From: a virus
IMG/VR virus record: IMGVR_UViG_3300037502_002100
Location: 1-35,219 of that record
Length of the DNA: 35,219 nucleotides
Strand: one strand, 5' to 3'
Shown: piece by piece, positions 12,514-20,306 of the stretch
Numbering within the stretch: the stretch's first letter is position 1
Layout of the letters: each line of letters starts with the position of its first letter
Program-made: the position numbers and the translations under genes
Notes under the pieces: generated by a model
Told to the model about the DNA's origin: nothing
Seen by the model: the letters and a program-made list of their open reading frames with translations, nothing else
Database searches by the model: none

Positions 12514-12614
12514 TGTTCAATTATTAGTTTAAAAATTTCATTCGTGGCATAAAACGCACAAGGAAGCACGTATAAGGCAGTGAAGATTACTAAGGTTTTA
12601 AGGATTTGTTTCAT
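12510..12614 (-). CDS. 34-residue membrane peptide
   Basis: The frame starts MKQILKTLVIFTALYVLPCA and has one hydrophobic segment (about residues 6-22) with a Cys that could serve as a weak lipobox (VLPC). The stop overlaps the next start as ATGA, and the start lies 17 bases inside the upstream gene. Function unknown. Confidence 0.55.
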   Translation of the reverse strand: MKQILKTLVIFTALYVLPCAFYATNEIFKLIIEQ

Positions 12615-12795
12615 TCCAATAGTCTTTAAATGTTTCGTGTTTAAACCCAATCATTGGATGAGTTAAGCGGCTTTCGTTAAATGCGTGTTCTGTTTGTTGT
12701 TTCTCCATTTCTTTGGCTTGTTTTAGTGTTTCAATAGCTTCACTTCCACCGCTTAAATCTAAGTTATCAAATAACCATTCTACTGCTGTTTTCAT
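12598..12795 (-). CDS. Hypothetical protein
   Basis: A 65-residue protein starting MKTAVEWLFDNLDL, then a charged helix (EAIETLKQAKEMEKQQTEHA) and a polar end with TFKDYWNETNP. The TAVEWL start is seen in many short proteins of phages from Bacteroidota. ATGA-coupled to the gene upstream. Function unknown. Confidence 0.75.
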   Translation of the reverse strand: MKTAVEWLFDNLDLSGGSEAIETLKQAKEMEKQQTEHAFNESRLTHPMIGFKHETFKDYWNETNP

Positions 12796-13031
12796 CTCCT
12801 TACAATTATTAAGTTTCCATTTAATTCCTTTGCCGTGTATTTCTCATTTAGCTTTTCAATCAATTCTTTAATTAGATAGAGTTTAAATGCCGTTATTCCT
12901 GCTAATTGGTTGTAAATGGTAGTATAGTTCATTTCGGTACTTAAACACGCATCTAAAAGCGTTTTTTTACCTTGTCGAATGTAGAACGCTGTTACTTCCA
13001 TTCGTGCTTGTTGGTATTGTATTTTAGTCAT
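12792..13031 (-). CDS. Small protein with helix-turn-helix-like segment
   Basis: A 79-residue protein starting MTKIQYQQARMEVTAFYIRQ. I prefer the ATG at 13031, which overlaps the upstream stop by 8 bases, to the one at 13052. LLDACLSTEMNYTTIYNQL (about 24-42) looks like a helix-turn-helix, followed by a helix and a short basic end. It could be a small regulator; confidence in that role is low. Confidence 0.7.
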   Translation of the reverse strand: MTKIQYQQARMEVTAFYIRQGKKTLLDACLSTEMNYTTIYNQLAGITAFKLYLIKELIEKLNEKYTAKELNGNLIIVRR

Positions 13032-13191
13032 TGCTCCAAATCTTTTTTCCATTTAAAAATATTTCAGACATTCTGTTGTCTATAAAATTTACAATCAAAT
13101 CATCATTATCATTGATTATTAAATCTTCTCTAAACCAACATTCTTTAAATGTCTTGCCATTCATAGTTAATTGTTGTTTACTTACTTTCAT
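13024..13191 (-). CDS. Hypothetical 55-residue protein
   Basis: The frame starts MKVSKQQLTMNGKTFKECWF, followed by an acidic stretch (IINDNDDLIVNFID) and FLNGKKIWSND at the end. It looks like a small beta protein. It overlaps the downstream gene by 8 bases, and a 49-base gap with no visible signal precedes it. Function unknown. Confidence 0.6.
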   Translation of the reverse strand: MKVSKQQLTMNGKTFKECWFREDLIINDNDDLIVNFIDNRMSEIFLNGKKIWSND

Positions 13192-13240
13192 TTTTCGTTT
13201 AATTTATCGTGCGTTACAGATGCGCACCCCCTTGTTTTGA

Positions 13241-13483
13241 TTATCTTACTATTCTAGTTGCTTTAATTCTAGGAGCCATTGAATAATTACCATCAATGAT
13301 AAATTCAGCATTATCCCAAACTTTAACACGTTTAGTTATTTTATCGTTTGCTCTTTGAAAACGCTCAAAACTTACACTTTTATCAGTTCTTTTAACACAA
13401 ATGTATTGAGGGCGTAAATCGCTATCACCAATAAATGTCATTTCGTAAACATTTCCTACTTCAAATCTTGTAATTGCTTCCAT
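13241..13483 (-). CDS. Hypothetical protein under a strong promoter
   Basis: An 80-residue basic protein starting MEAITRFEVGNVYEMTFIGD. I reject the longer frame from 13507 because its start lies inside the -7 box of the promoter. The sequence alternates strands and basic turns (YICVKRTDKSVSFERF, KRVKVWDNAEFIIDG) and looks like a small beta-barrel, possibly nucleic-acid-binding. It is the first gene of the long accessory operon, directly behind the best promoter in the window. Confidence 0.75.
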   Translation of the reverse strand: MEAITRFEVGNVYEMTFIGDSDLRPQYICVKRTDKSVSFERFQRANDKITKRVKVWDNAEFIIDGNYSMAPRIKATRIVR

Positions 13484-13504
13484 TGTTTTTCGTTTTTGTT
13501 TCAA

Positions 13505-13535
13505 CAAATATACAAACTATTTATATTTCTACAAA
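13505..13535 (-). promoter_or_regulatory. Bacteroidota-type promoter (TTTG, 19 bp, TATATTTG)
   Basis: On the minus strand TTTG (13532-13535) is followed after 19 bases by TATATTTG (13505-13512), matching both the -33 and -7 elements of Bacteroidota sigma-A promoters. It lies between the holin terminator (13589-13616) and the gene at 13483 and would drive the accessory and lysis genes. Confidence 0.75.
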
Positions 13536-13588
13536 ACATTTATATAAATATTTTACAATTATTTTTTAACTTGCTGAAAATTAGGCAT

Positions 13589-13616
13589 AAAAAAAACCGT
13601 CTGAATTAACAAACGG
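13589..13616 (-). terminator. Rho-independent terminator after the holin gene
   Basis: On the minus strand CCGTTTG and CAGACGG form a 7-bp stem (one U-G pair) followed by eight U. It shares 17 identical bases (13584-13600) with the terminator at 5120. It ends the structural transcription unit. Confidence 0.85.
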
Positions 13617-13662
13617 CTTCCTAACCTTTAAAAAAACGAATATGAAAGTGCTAATTTAGTAA

Positions 13663-14079
13663 TTAATCCTTCAAATCATTGATAGTTTCCTTACTTCTCT
13701 TGAAAAATTCAAACATTTTTTTCCAAATATCAACTCCAGTAACACTTTCATAGCTTTCATTTACAGATTTCAATTCAGTAGCAACACAAAAGAAAGTAAA
13801 CATTTTAGTCATAATCAAATCAATAGCAATAAAATGACCTAAAATATCCGCTATAACGTACTTTTCTAAAAAGAATATAAATACTATTGCACCGCTATAT
13901 AAAAGGCTTTTAGATATTGTGTGTGAAAGCCTACGGGAACGAATCTTATTTCCTTTTTTCCAACTTCGCCAAACTCCGAAACAAGTATCTAAAATGATTG
14001 AAGCTATTGCAAGTAAAACAAGTGGTTTAATTGGTGCTAATATTGTAAGCGGTGCTAAAAAAAGTAGTTTAGTTTTCAT
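13663..14079 (-). CDS. Phage holin
   Basis: A 138-residue membrane protein with hydrophobic segments at about residues 5-33 (two close helices), 60-80 and 82-100, and a charged cytoplasmic tail (KKMFEFFKRSKETINDLKD). The segment ILDTCFGVWRSWKKGNKIRSRRLSHTI, with Asp in the first helix and a basic loop, is typical of the class of holins with a D..FG start (phage_holin_4 type). It would time lysis by opening the inner membrane for the lysin. It is the last gene of the structural unit, coupled by TAATG to the 56-codon gene upstream and followed by a terminator. The lysin lies 7.5 kb away. Confidence 0.85.
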   Translation of the reverse strand: MKTKLLFLAPLTILAPIKPLVLLAIASIILDTCFGVWRSWKKGNKIRSRRLSHTISKSLLYSGAIVFIFFLEKYVIADILGHFIAIDLIMTKMFTFFCVATELKSVNESYESVTGVDIWKKMFEFFKRSKETINDLKD

Positions 14080-14249
14080 TATTTTATATAAAATTGTTCG
14101 GTTTCAAAATTATAAAATATTTCTGAATCAAAAGGGTTTTCCCTTTCAATTATACAAATTTGCTCAATAGCAACTTGACCTTCTAAAACTTCATTATCCA
14201 TTTTAGCGAATAATACAAGTCCAGTAATTGAATCAACTATTGTGTACAT
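14079..14249 (-). CDS. Small acidic protein between tail fibre and holin
   Basis: A 56-residue acidic protein starting MYTIVDSITGLVLFAKMDNE, with two strands and a C-terminal end rich in Phe, Tyr and Glu. Proteins of this size often follow a tail-fibre gene and may be small fibre-associated or chaperone factors, but nothing specific is visible. The stop overlaps the holin start (TAATG); the start lies 3 bases after the tail-fibre stop. Confidence 0.65.
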   Translation of the reverse strand: MYTIVDSITGLVLFAKMDNEVLEGQVAIEQICIIERENPFDSEIFYNFETEQFYIK

Positions 14250-14252
14250 AAC

Positions 14253-15332
14253 TTAAAAATTAGAAATTTCAACACTTTCAATTCTTGCTGTATCTGAAGC
14301 ACTTGCACATTGAATGGCAAATATTAAATACAAAGGTGTTCCTGTTGGTATAGCTTGGTTTTGTCTTGCACTCGAAATGTTTATGTCATCAGTTGCTTGA
14401 GCACCTGAATTTGTTAAACCTATAATGTTACCACTTACTATGTTTAAATTATTTCTGACTAAAGGTAAATAACTAACAGCAGTATTTGACCCAGTAACTG
14501 TTGCAATCAAAATAGCTGTTCCACCAATATTACTATCTACTTCACTAAGGTATGCACGTATAGTAAAAGTATTTGTGCTTCCTGAATTTCTAAAACCAGT
14601 AACTCTGAATTTTAAAAATTGAGGAACAAACGGCAAAGCAATTGATTTTGATATTGTGTTAGATGTACCGCTTGACGAAGTCCCTGCTGTTGTATCTTGA
14701 ATTTTAAACCATCCTAATTTTGAAAGAATACTACTTTGCGTTTCATCTCCAGTATTGGTATTGCTTGTATTTCCAATTATTGTTAAATTAGCATCTGTAA
14801 CGTAACGTTTGTTTGTCGAATCTGCAATATCCGCTGTTGTTGCGTCTGCTCCTGCTGTTACAAGTCCTTTTGCATCGTAAGTTATTTTAGTTTTCGTTGC
14901 GCCCGTAATTGCTGAATTAGTTGCAACCGCTCCAACGTCCGAAGCTGTGTAATTCAAAATAGCCTTAGTTTCACTTACAGATAGTCCTTCAATATTAGAA
15001 CCACCACCACTTTTTCTTCCTAAAAACTCATTAGTTCCGATTGAAACTACTGTTGGTGAACCAGTGCCACTTTGTTGCACTAAAATAGAATGCGCTGGTG
15101 AATAATCGGATTTAGCTACGAAATCAGAAGGGTCTGGAATAGTTGGGAACGTTTCTAAACTTCCATCACCTCGAAGATACTGCGCTGTTGTTCCAGTTGG
15201 CGTGTTAAACTTTGCATCTACTGCTGTTTTAACCGCCTTTTGAGTAGGATAAAACGTATCTGAATTATCAGTTAAAGTTGTTTTCTTATTTGTCGTGCTT
15301 TCGACATTTGTTAAATTTATATCTAAACTCAT
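14253..15332 (-). CDS. Tail fibre / receptor-binding protein
   Basis: A 359-residue protein rich in Ser, Thr, Asn and Gly. It begins with a trimeric-fibre pattern (TTNKKTTLTDNSDTFYPTQ then KAVKTAVDAK, about residues 13-42) and continues with repeats typical of fibre shafts (QYLRGDGS, TKITYDAKGLVTAGADATTA). The last 150 residues form a beta-rich domain that would be the tip. It probably binds the host surface. It is ATGA-coupled to the gene upstream and precedes the small protein and holin. Confidence 0.8.
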   Translation of the reverse strand: MSLDINLTNVESTTNKKTTLTDNSDTFYPTQKAVKTAVDAKFNTPTGTTAQYLRGDGSLETFPTIPDPSDFVAKSDYSPAHSILVQQSGTGSPTVVSIGTNEFLGRKSGGGSNIEGLSVSETKAILNYTASDVGAVATNSAITGATKTKITYDAKGLVTAGADATTADIADSTNKRYVTDANLTIIGNTSNTNTGDETQSSILSKLGWFKIQDTTAGTSSSGTSNTISKSIALPFVPQFLKFRVTGFRNSGSTNTFTIRAYLSEVDSNIGGTAILIATVTGSNTAVSYLPLVRNNLNIVSGNIIGLTNSGAQATDDINISSARQNQAIPTGTPLYLIFAIQCASASDTARIESVEISNF

Positions 15333-16054
15333 ACGCTTATATTTATTACTTGATTAGGGTCTAAGGTTACAATCGTTCCAGTTGAATTAAGCGATCCATT
15401 TACATAAACGTTAACCGTTGTATTAGGTAGTACAAGGTTTTCATCCGTTGTAACTGAATACGTACTGTTCTCATTTCGTACGTTTATTTCTGTTGGTTCT
15501 GTTGAGCAAGTATATTCCCCACCACTTGGTACTTCAATAACATCAACTCCATCTGTAATAGTCACAGGCAAACAATCGGTGCTTGGTGGTACATAACCAT
15601 TCTCAAAGTCATAATCAATGTAAGGAATATTACACCAATTTTGCTCATCAAATACATTCATTTGCACCGACATAGACCAACCAGCTGTAACATCGTGTCC
15701 TTTATTGATAAATGGCTCTTTACTTACATTGATATTGATATCCATAAAATCCACCCAACGTTCTTGTAGCATCGTTGTTTTAATGTCGTTTAGAATTTGG
15801 TAACAATCTGAATGTATTTCTTGAATCATTCTAGTATTACCAAGTTCGTATTGGTCACAAACCGTCAAAATCATATTAACTCCGTTTGCGTTATTGCTAT
15901 CAGTTGAATTCTGCAAAGTAGCGATAAGATAAGCGTATTGTGGTGGCGTTTCTTTATTGATTGCATCCACGAAATCCCCAAAAAAGAAATCGTTAAGTTG
16001 ACGGTGTTGCACTTGGATATACTTCAACTCCGAAACTATTTTGTTTATAGTCAT
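15329..16054 (-). CDS. Putative tail-completion/neck protein with C-terminal beta domain
   Basis: A 241-residue protein starting MTINKIVSELKYIQVQHRQL. I chose the ATG at 16054 because it overlaps the connector stop as ATGA. The first 150 residues contain a helix, QYAYLIATLQ and a WVDFMDININ strand region, as in tail-terminator or neck proteins. The C-terminal 75 residues (NVRNENSTYSVTTDENLVLP) are a small Ig-like or carbohydrate-binding-like beta domain. Neck role is inferred from position between head-tail connector and tail fibre. Confidence 0.65.
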   Translation of the reverse strand: MTINKIVSELKYIQVQHRQLNDFFFGDFVDAINKETPPQYAYLIATLQNSTDSNNANGVNMILTVCDQYELGNTRMIQEIHSDCYQILNDIKTTMLQERWVDFMDININVSKEPFINKGHDVTAGWSMSVQMNVFDEQNWCNIPYIDYDFENGYVPPSTDCLPVTITDGVDVIEVPSGGEYTCSTEPTEINVRNENSTYSVTTDENLVLPNTTVNVYVNGSLNSTGTIVTLDPNQVINISV

Positions 16055-16578
16055 TCGCATTCGTAACAGTTTGTACGGTTGTTGAATATTGGAGTAGTTG
16101 CACCGTACCAATTAGGTACAATTCCCGTTCTATCTCTTGGCATCAAATCATCTGTAACGGGATATTGTGGAAACATATTCCCGTTATCGTCACGAAGGTA
16201 TTTAACCAATTCATTTTTATAAAAGTCGGCATCAGCTTTTAAGCTACTTAGAAACTCGGTATTTTCGGCATCATTATTTGCGTTAAAATTTTGATCCGTT
16301 GTAGTTCCTGCACCTTTATTAGTAATCTTGGTTGTAAGGAATACAGCGCAACGATAATCGACGTACGCATCAACACAAGGTAGTATGTAAGTATTGTAAA
16401 GCGTGGCATAATTACCCGTTCTATTACCCTCAACTAAAATATAGTTAAGTAATTCAATTCCCAACGCAGGACGTAAGTAAATATCTTGACATCTTTGTAT
16501 TTGAATTCTTATAGTTTTAGCATCCGCATTCTGTTGCGTCAACCCTCTTTCTTTTACTCCTTCGACTGTTGTTATCAT
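16051..16578 (-). CDS. Head-tail connector protein (DUF6712-like)
   Basis: A 175-residue protein. Its start TTVEGVKERGLTQQNADAKT leads into a helical bundle with RPALGIELLNYIL and LPCVDAYVDYRCAVFL, the pattern of small head-completion proteins of the DUF6712/gp6 type in phages of Bacteroidota. These bind below the portal. The C-terminal part (PRDRTGIVPNWYG and a Cys pair at the end) is polar. It is joined by ATGA overlaps to the portal gene and to the putative neck gene, which fits the role. Confidence 0.7.
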   Translation of the reverse strand: MITTVEGVKERGLTQQNADAKTIRIQIQRCQDIYLRPALGIELLNYILVEGNRTGNYATLYNTYILPCVDAYVDYRCAVFLTTKITNKGAGTTTDQNFNANNDAENTEFLSSLKADADFYKNELVKYLRDDNGNMFPQYPVTDDLMPRDRTGIVPNWYGATTPIFNNRTNCYECE

Positions 16579-18332
16579 TTCTTAACTATTAGTTGTTGAT
16601 TCCAAATGTGACGACAATAAGGAGTAGTAACTCCCGTGTCTGCGTTTGTCCAATACCCACCTCTATAATTCCAAACATTACGGTCAACACGTGAGCTAAT
16701 TGTTTCGATTTCCTCACGTGAATACAAACGGTTTAAGTCCATTAATTTAACACAAAACTCTCTACTTTTCCCTTCAAGTGGTGGCGTTGGACTTCTTAAA
16801 GCGTACTTAAATCTAACTTCAAATTCTAAAGTGTCATTCGTTGTTAAACGCTTTCCCAAATCGGTAACTTTTCCACCTCCGATAAGTTTATATTCAATCA
16901 TTTGAGCAATACGAACTGCAACTGTTTTAACGTCAGATTTCAAAGCCTTAGCGATTGTAGTAGCGTCTTGCCCTTCGTCTAATAACTGCAATAGTTGACG
17001 GTCGAAATCAGTTAAACTCGCTGTAATTTCTCCAATAGTTTCAAATATTTCTTTGCTTCTATTAAATACCATTTCATTTTCGCTTTCCCACTCTATTTCT
17101 TCAGTGCTTAACACGTGGTAATCATCTGCATTTACTCCGAAAGTTGCAAATAATTCTATTTCATCGTTGTTAAATTGGTGTGAGTGTGAACACGCTTGAA
17201 TGGGAATAGTTGGTGTAACGGGTTGCATCTTTAAAAACGGATTATTATCCTTTAACTTAATCTCTCCTACAATTCCGCTTAATTCCATCATATAGTTAAA
17301 CGCCCAATTAAGAACGTTTTGTCTACTCTTAATATAGTTAGCGTTCCAAATTTCGTACAATTCACGGCTTTCTGCTGAATTAAACGAACCCTCTTGCATT
17401 TGTCCAAATAGTGACGGTGCTGTTATTCCGTTTGCTTGGAATATATTTTGAGTTGCACGCTTACTTGTGTAGTCGTAACGCTTGTCTAAATCATTACCAT
17501 TAAGTTGCTGAACTATTGGTGCTAAGTCTTTACCGTCTGAAAAAGTTACAATAATTTCCCCAGCATTTTCAACTCCTCCACTTGTTCCTTTAATCTGAGA
17601 AACATACTTGTCCGCTTCTTGTTTCGTTTGTGGTTGACCTCCCGTAAACGTCACCATTGTACCAGCACTAAATGAATTTTGTACCAAAGCATCAAAATAC
17701 TTAGATAAATTCATATCTGTATTGATAGCCGAAATTCCACTATAATAAGGCGGTTTAGGATAAATTCCTTTTTCAAATTTCGCTTTCTTAGTAGGGTCTT
17801 TGTAGTAGATAAAAAATGAACCTACTTTATTATTCAAGTCTAAAACTCTTAAACTTCTAAAATTAGTTTTGTCCTTAGTTTGGATTTGTGCGTTCCAATC
17901 GTCTGAAAGATAACAAGTGTTTAAGTCTTCAGAAAATCGGCAGTCGTCCATGTTTAAATGTTCCCACTTAACAACCTTAGAGCCGTCCATTGACCAACTA
18001 CCTTTCACTACAAAACCTCCGTAGCTTTCGTGGTCAGTAGATACCATTTGTAACACCTCGTTCAAATCAAAATCAGTGTACTTATTTTCTATAAATAGTT
18101 GCGCCTCATTTCCACCACTTACGATTTCAATACCACCACCCGAAATGTAGTTTACCTTAGCTTTTACAATACCACCTTGCAAAGCTGAACCGTTTAAAAG
18201 TTCGTTAATAAAGAAAGGGTAATCATTCTTTTTACCCCACTTTACGAAACCCAAACGATCGCTTTCTTCAATTGGTTTTATAAAATCTTTCTTGAATGAA
18301 AGTGATATTGCTTTTACTGTGCTATCCGACAT
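16575..18332 (-). CDS. Portal protein with C-terminal HTH-like and MuF-like extension
   Basis: A 585-residue protein. The first about 380 residues are a portal: SDRLGFVKWGKKNDYPFFIN, NYISGGGIEIV, then LFGQMQEGSFNSAESRELYE, a helix conserved in portals before the C-terminal stem. Residues about 430-490 (DFDRQLLQLLDEGQDATTIA and KTVAVRIAQMIEYKLI) look like a winged helix. The last 70 residues (SREFCVKLMDLNRLYSREEI, WNYRGGYWTN, TPYCRHIWNQ) match the end of MuF-type head morphogenesis proteins. Dodecamers would form the DNA gate of the capsid. The fusion of portal with a MuF-like tail is unusual. It overlaps both neighbours. Confidence 0.85.
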   Translation of the reverse strand: MSDSTVKAISLSFKKDFIKPIEESDRLGFVKWGKKNDYPFFINELLNGSALQGGIVKAKVNYISGGGIEIVSGGNEAQLFIENKYTDFDLNEVLQMVSTDHESYGGFVVKGSWSMDGSKVVKWEHLNMDDCRFSEDLNTCYLSDDWNAQIQTKDKTNFRSLRVLDLNNKVGSFFIYYKDPTKKAKFEKGIYPKPPYYSGISAINTDMNLSKYFDALVQNSFSAGTMVTFTGGQPQTKQEADKYVSQIKGTSGGVENAGEIIVTFSDGKDLAPIVQQLNGNDLDKRYDYTSKRATQNIFQANGITAPSLFGQMQEGSFNSAESRELYEIWNANYIKSRQNVLNWAFNYMMELSGIVGEIKLKDNNPFLKMQPVTPTIPIQACSHSHQFNNDEIELFATFGVNADDYHVLSTEEIEWESENEMVFNRSKEIFETIGEITASLTDFDRQLLQLLDEGQDATTIAKALKSDVKTVAVRIAQMIEYKLIGGGKVTDLGKRLTTNDTLEFEVRFKYALRSPTPPLEGKSREFCVKLMDLNRLYSREEIETISSRVDRNVWNYRGGYWTNADTGVTTPYCRHIWNQQLIVKK

Positions 18333-18580
18333 AATCCCGTTTCAATTAATGTTTCTTCTTGGTAAACTTTATAAATATAATCCCCCGTTTTCTCAAATTC
18401 AGCATCAAATACAAATGTATCTATGCGAGAATTAGTTTCAAAAACTTCTAATTCTAATTCAGTTGTAGTTTTGCTATCAATATGATAAAATTCAAATTGA
18501 TAAACACCGCTATCATTAACCGCTAGTTCACTTAATGTCAGAACCGCTACGTTTTCCTCGTTGTTTGTTATCCTTAACAT
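18314..18580 (-). CDS. Small beta-rich structural protein (hypothetical)
   Basis: An 88-residue protein starting MLRITNNEENVAVLTLSELA. The start at 18580 avoids most of the overlap with the 52-codon gene upstream. It has clear Ig-like alternation of strands (SGVYQFEFYHID, TTTELELEVF, GDYIYKVYQEE). Such small proteins between capsid and portal genes may decorate the capsid or tail. It overlaps the portal start by 19 bases. Function unknown. Confidence 0.7.
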   Translation of the reverse strand: MLRITNNEENVAVLTLSELAVNDSGVYQFEFYHIDSKTTTELELEVFETNSRIDTFVFDAEFEKTGDYIYKVYQEETLIETGLCRIAQ

Positions 18581-18686
18581 AGTGAATTTTTGGTTTAACT
18601 TGTGGTTTAATGATTCCAAAAACGGTCAAATCTTGTCCGTAATCTTCAATCAAATGACCTAATATTGGTGAAAATACTTTTTTCAT
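18528..18686 (-). CDS. Small basic protein, 52 residues
   Basis: The frame starts MKKVFSPILGHLIEDYGQDL and ends in a very basic tail (KPKIHYVKDNKQRGKRSGSD). It overlaps the next gene by 53 bases. A TAAATTTG box (18691-18698) lies only 4 bases before the ATG, so if that is a promoter the RNA would be almost leaderless. Small basic proteins at this position can be head-joining factors, but no function can be assigned. Confidence 0.5.
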   Translation of the reverse strand: MKKVFSPILGHLIEDYGQDLTVFGIIKPQVKPKIHYVKDNKQRGKRSGSDIK

Positions 18687-18701
18687 AGTTCAAATTTAAA
18701 C

Positions 18702-18730
18702 AAAAAAAGCCGAATGTAAAACACTCGACT
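18702..18730 (-). terminator. Terminator after the tail-tube candidate gene
   Basis: On the minus strand AGTCGAGTG and CATTCGGCT form a 9-bp stem with two G-U pairs and a 5-nt loop, followed by seven U. It lies 21 bases after the stop at 18752, within the head module, and could set capsid and tail-tube levels above portal levels. Confidence 0.75.
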
Positions 18731-18751
18731 TTCTTAACTATTAATTTAATC

Positions 18752-19276
18752 CTAAACGCTTGGTGAAGGTGTCGCTGCTAACAATGTAGCTACTAAATTA
18801 GCAGGTACATCTAAGATTGGATTGTTCTCTTGTCCTAAGAAATTTAAAATCGTTGGTGTACCGTCAGATTTCAAAGTTCCACTAACATAAGTTGAATCAG
18901 TACCTAATCGCAAACCTTCTTCTGCACCAATAAGCACATAAGTGTTATCCGCTTTTTGAACGATAAACGCTAATTCGTTTTTCGCTAACAAATGGATTTC
19001 TGCACGTTGCTCTTTTGAGTCGGAGTTTAATCTCATTTGTAAAGTTACATCGTACCATACCGCATCGTTTTCGTTGCGTCTTGGTGGTGCTGTAAAGTTT
19101 GATAGGTTTTGGCGTAGCTTGTATTGAAACACTTGAACGCTAGATGTCAAAGTTGCTACCTCTAAACCCGTTTCAGTGAACGTAAGTGTATCAACTGGAA
19201 TAGGAATAACCGACTTAATACCACCTATTGAACCAGCGCAAACTCTATCGTTAAAACCTTGTGTTAAATTGCACAT
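18752..19276 (-). CDS. Candidate major tail-tube protein
   Basis: A 174-residue protein with mainly beta character (TLTFTETGLEVATLTSSVQVF, WYDVTLQMRLNSDSKEQRAEI, ELAFIVQKADNTYVLIGAEEG), like tail-tube proteins of siphophages. It ends with TPSPSV, close to the TGSPSV end of the capsid protein next to it. It is immediately downstream of the capsid gene and followed by a terminator, as expected for an abundant virion protein. A capsid decoration protein is the alternative. Confidence 0.55.
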   Translation of the reverse strand: MCNLTQGFNDRVCAGSIGGIKSVIPIPVDTLTFTETGLEVATLTSSVQVFQYKLRQNLSNFTAPPRRNENDAVWYDVTLQMRLNSDSKEQRAEIHLLAKNELAFIVQKADNTYVLIGAEEGLRLGTDSTYVSGTLKSDGTPTILNFLGQENNPILDVPANLVATLLAATPSPSV

Positions 19277-19295
19277 ATTTTTCTAAGTTTTATAA

Positions 19296-19315
19296 AGGGG
19301 TATATTTCAACCCCT
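19296..19315 (-). promoter_or_regulatory. 20-bp hairpin element, copy 2
   Basis: The minus strand has AGGGGT, an 8-nt loop, and ACCCCT, differing at two loop bases from 4765-4784. It lies between the capsid stop and the tail-tube candidate start, without a U-tract. Confidence 0.5.
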
Positions 19316-19327
19316 CAATGGTTAATA

Positions 19328-20305
19328 CTATACGCTTGGACTTCCAGTTAATTCAAATACTCCGATTTGATTCAAGAAAGGCACTTGAGTACCCGCTCTG
19401 AATTTAGAACGCAAATACAACTTATCGTCATCTTGTGAATACCATAACTCGAAGTTATCGAAGTCACTTGAAAGGTCAGTTCCAAAGATAAACTCTGATT
19501 TTTTACCGAAGTAGAAAGAGTTTGTTCCGTTCAATCCCGGTACTGCTTCAATAGTTTTTGTAGTACCGAATAAGAATTGTGTGAACGCATCTTCGTCAAC
19601 TCCCTTAGCGTAAAGGTTCAAGTTGATCATATTTCTACGTAACTTAGTTAACGTCTCAACACCACAAAAGAAAGTAGCATCAGGATTTTCTGTTAAGTCA
19701 GCATTAACAGCTTGCATAGCTTCGTAAGCATCCATAAACGCTTCGTAAGTGTTAGCTACTGTTAACGATGCCAAAGAACCCGTATTCAAGTCAATACAAC
19801 CGTTAGCAACTGTTAAGAATTGAGTGAACCCGTTAATCCATTGTAGGTTACCCGTTCCACTTGACTTGTTACCTCTCCAAATCAATTTGTCTAATTCTCT
19901 TGCGTGTAATTTCAACAAGTAATCAGTAATTTGCGCCTCAAAAGGAAGTTGCTTATCTTCAGCCATTGCACCAGCTTGTAATGCTAATTGCGTCCAAAGA
20001 CCTTCTAAGTCAGAGTTACAAAACCCTTTCATAAATCCGATTTTCTCTACTTCGATATTTCTATCCGTGAAAACCGTGTCTCCGTTTGGTGTCATTTCAC
20101 AATCACCAGCTTGGTAAACGATTGAATCGTCCAACAACTTCAACGCTTCAGAACCTTTGATTCCTGTTTGAGTTGCAATTAATTGAAGCGTTCTTGCTTC
20201 AGATACTTGACGTGTTAATAACACATCTTTTTGTTGGTCTACATACGGTGCTAAATCTGAAACATCGTAGTCGAATTTTGTTTTGATAAAAGATTTTAAG
20301 CTCAT
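19328..20305 (-). CDS. Major capsid protein
   Basis: A 325-residue protein directly behind protease and scaffold genes. It begins MSLKSFIKTKFDYDVSDLAP, has a long helix region (DKQLPFEAQITDYLLKLHAR, ELDKLIWRGN) and ends with the beta strands FGTDLSSDFDNFELWYSQDD and TQVPFLNQIGVFEL. Size, position and the late domain with GVFELTG near the C-terminus fit an HK97-fold shell protein. The separate scaffold gene explains the absence of an N-terminal delta domain. The gene is probably strongly expressed; a 20-bp hairpin and, one gene later, a terminator follow. Confidence 0.85.
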   Translation of the reverse strand: MSLKSFIKTKFDYDVSDLAPYVDQQKDVLLTRQVSEARTLQLIATQTGIKGSEALKLLDDSIVYQAGDCEMTPNGDTVFTDRNIEVEKIGFMKGFCNSDLEGLWTQLALQAGAMAEDKQLPFEAQITDYLLKLHARELDKLIWRGNKSSGTGNLQWINGFTQFLTVANGCIDLNTGSLASLTVANTYEAFMDAYEAMQAVNADLTENPDATFFCGVETLTKLRRNMINLNLYAKGVDEDAFTQFLFGTTKTIEAVPGLNGTNSFYFGKKSEFIFGTDLSSDFDNFELWYSQDDDKLYLRSKFRAGTQVPFLNQIGVFELTGSPSV

Positions 20306-20306
20306 C

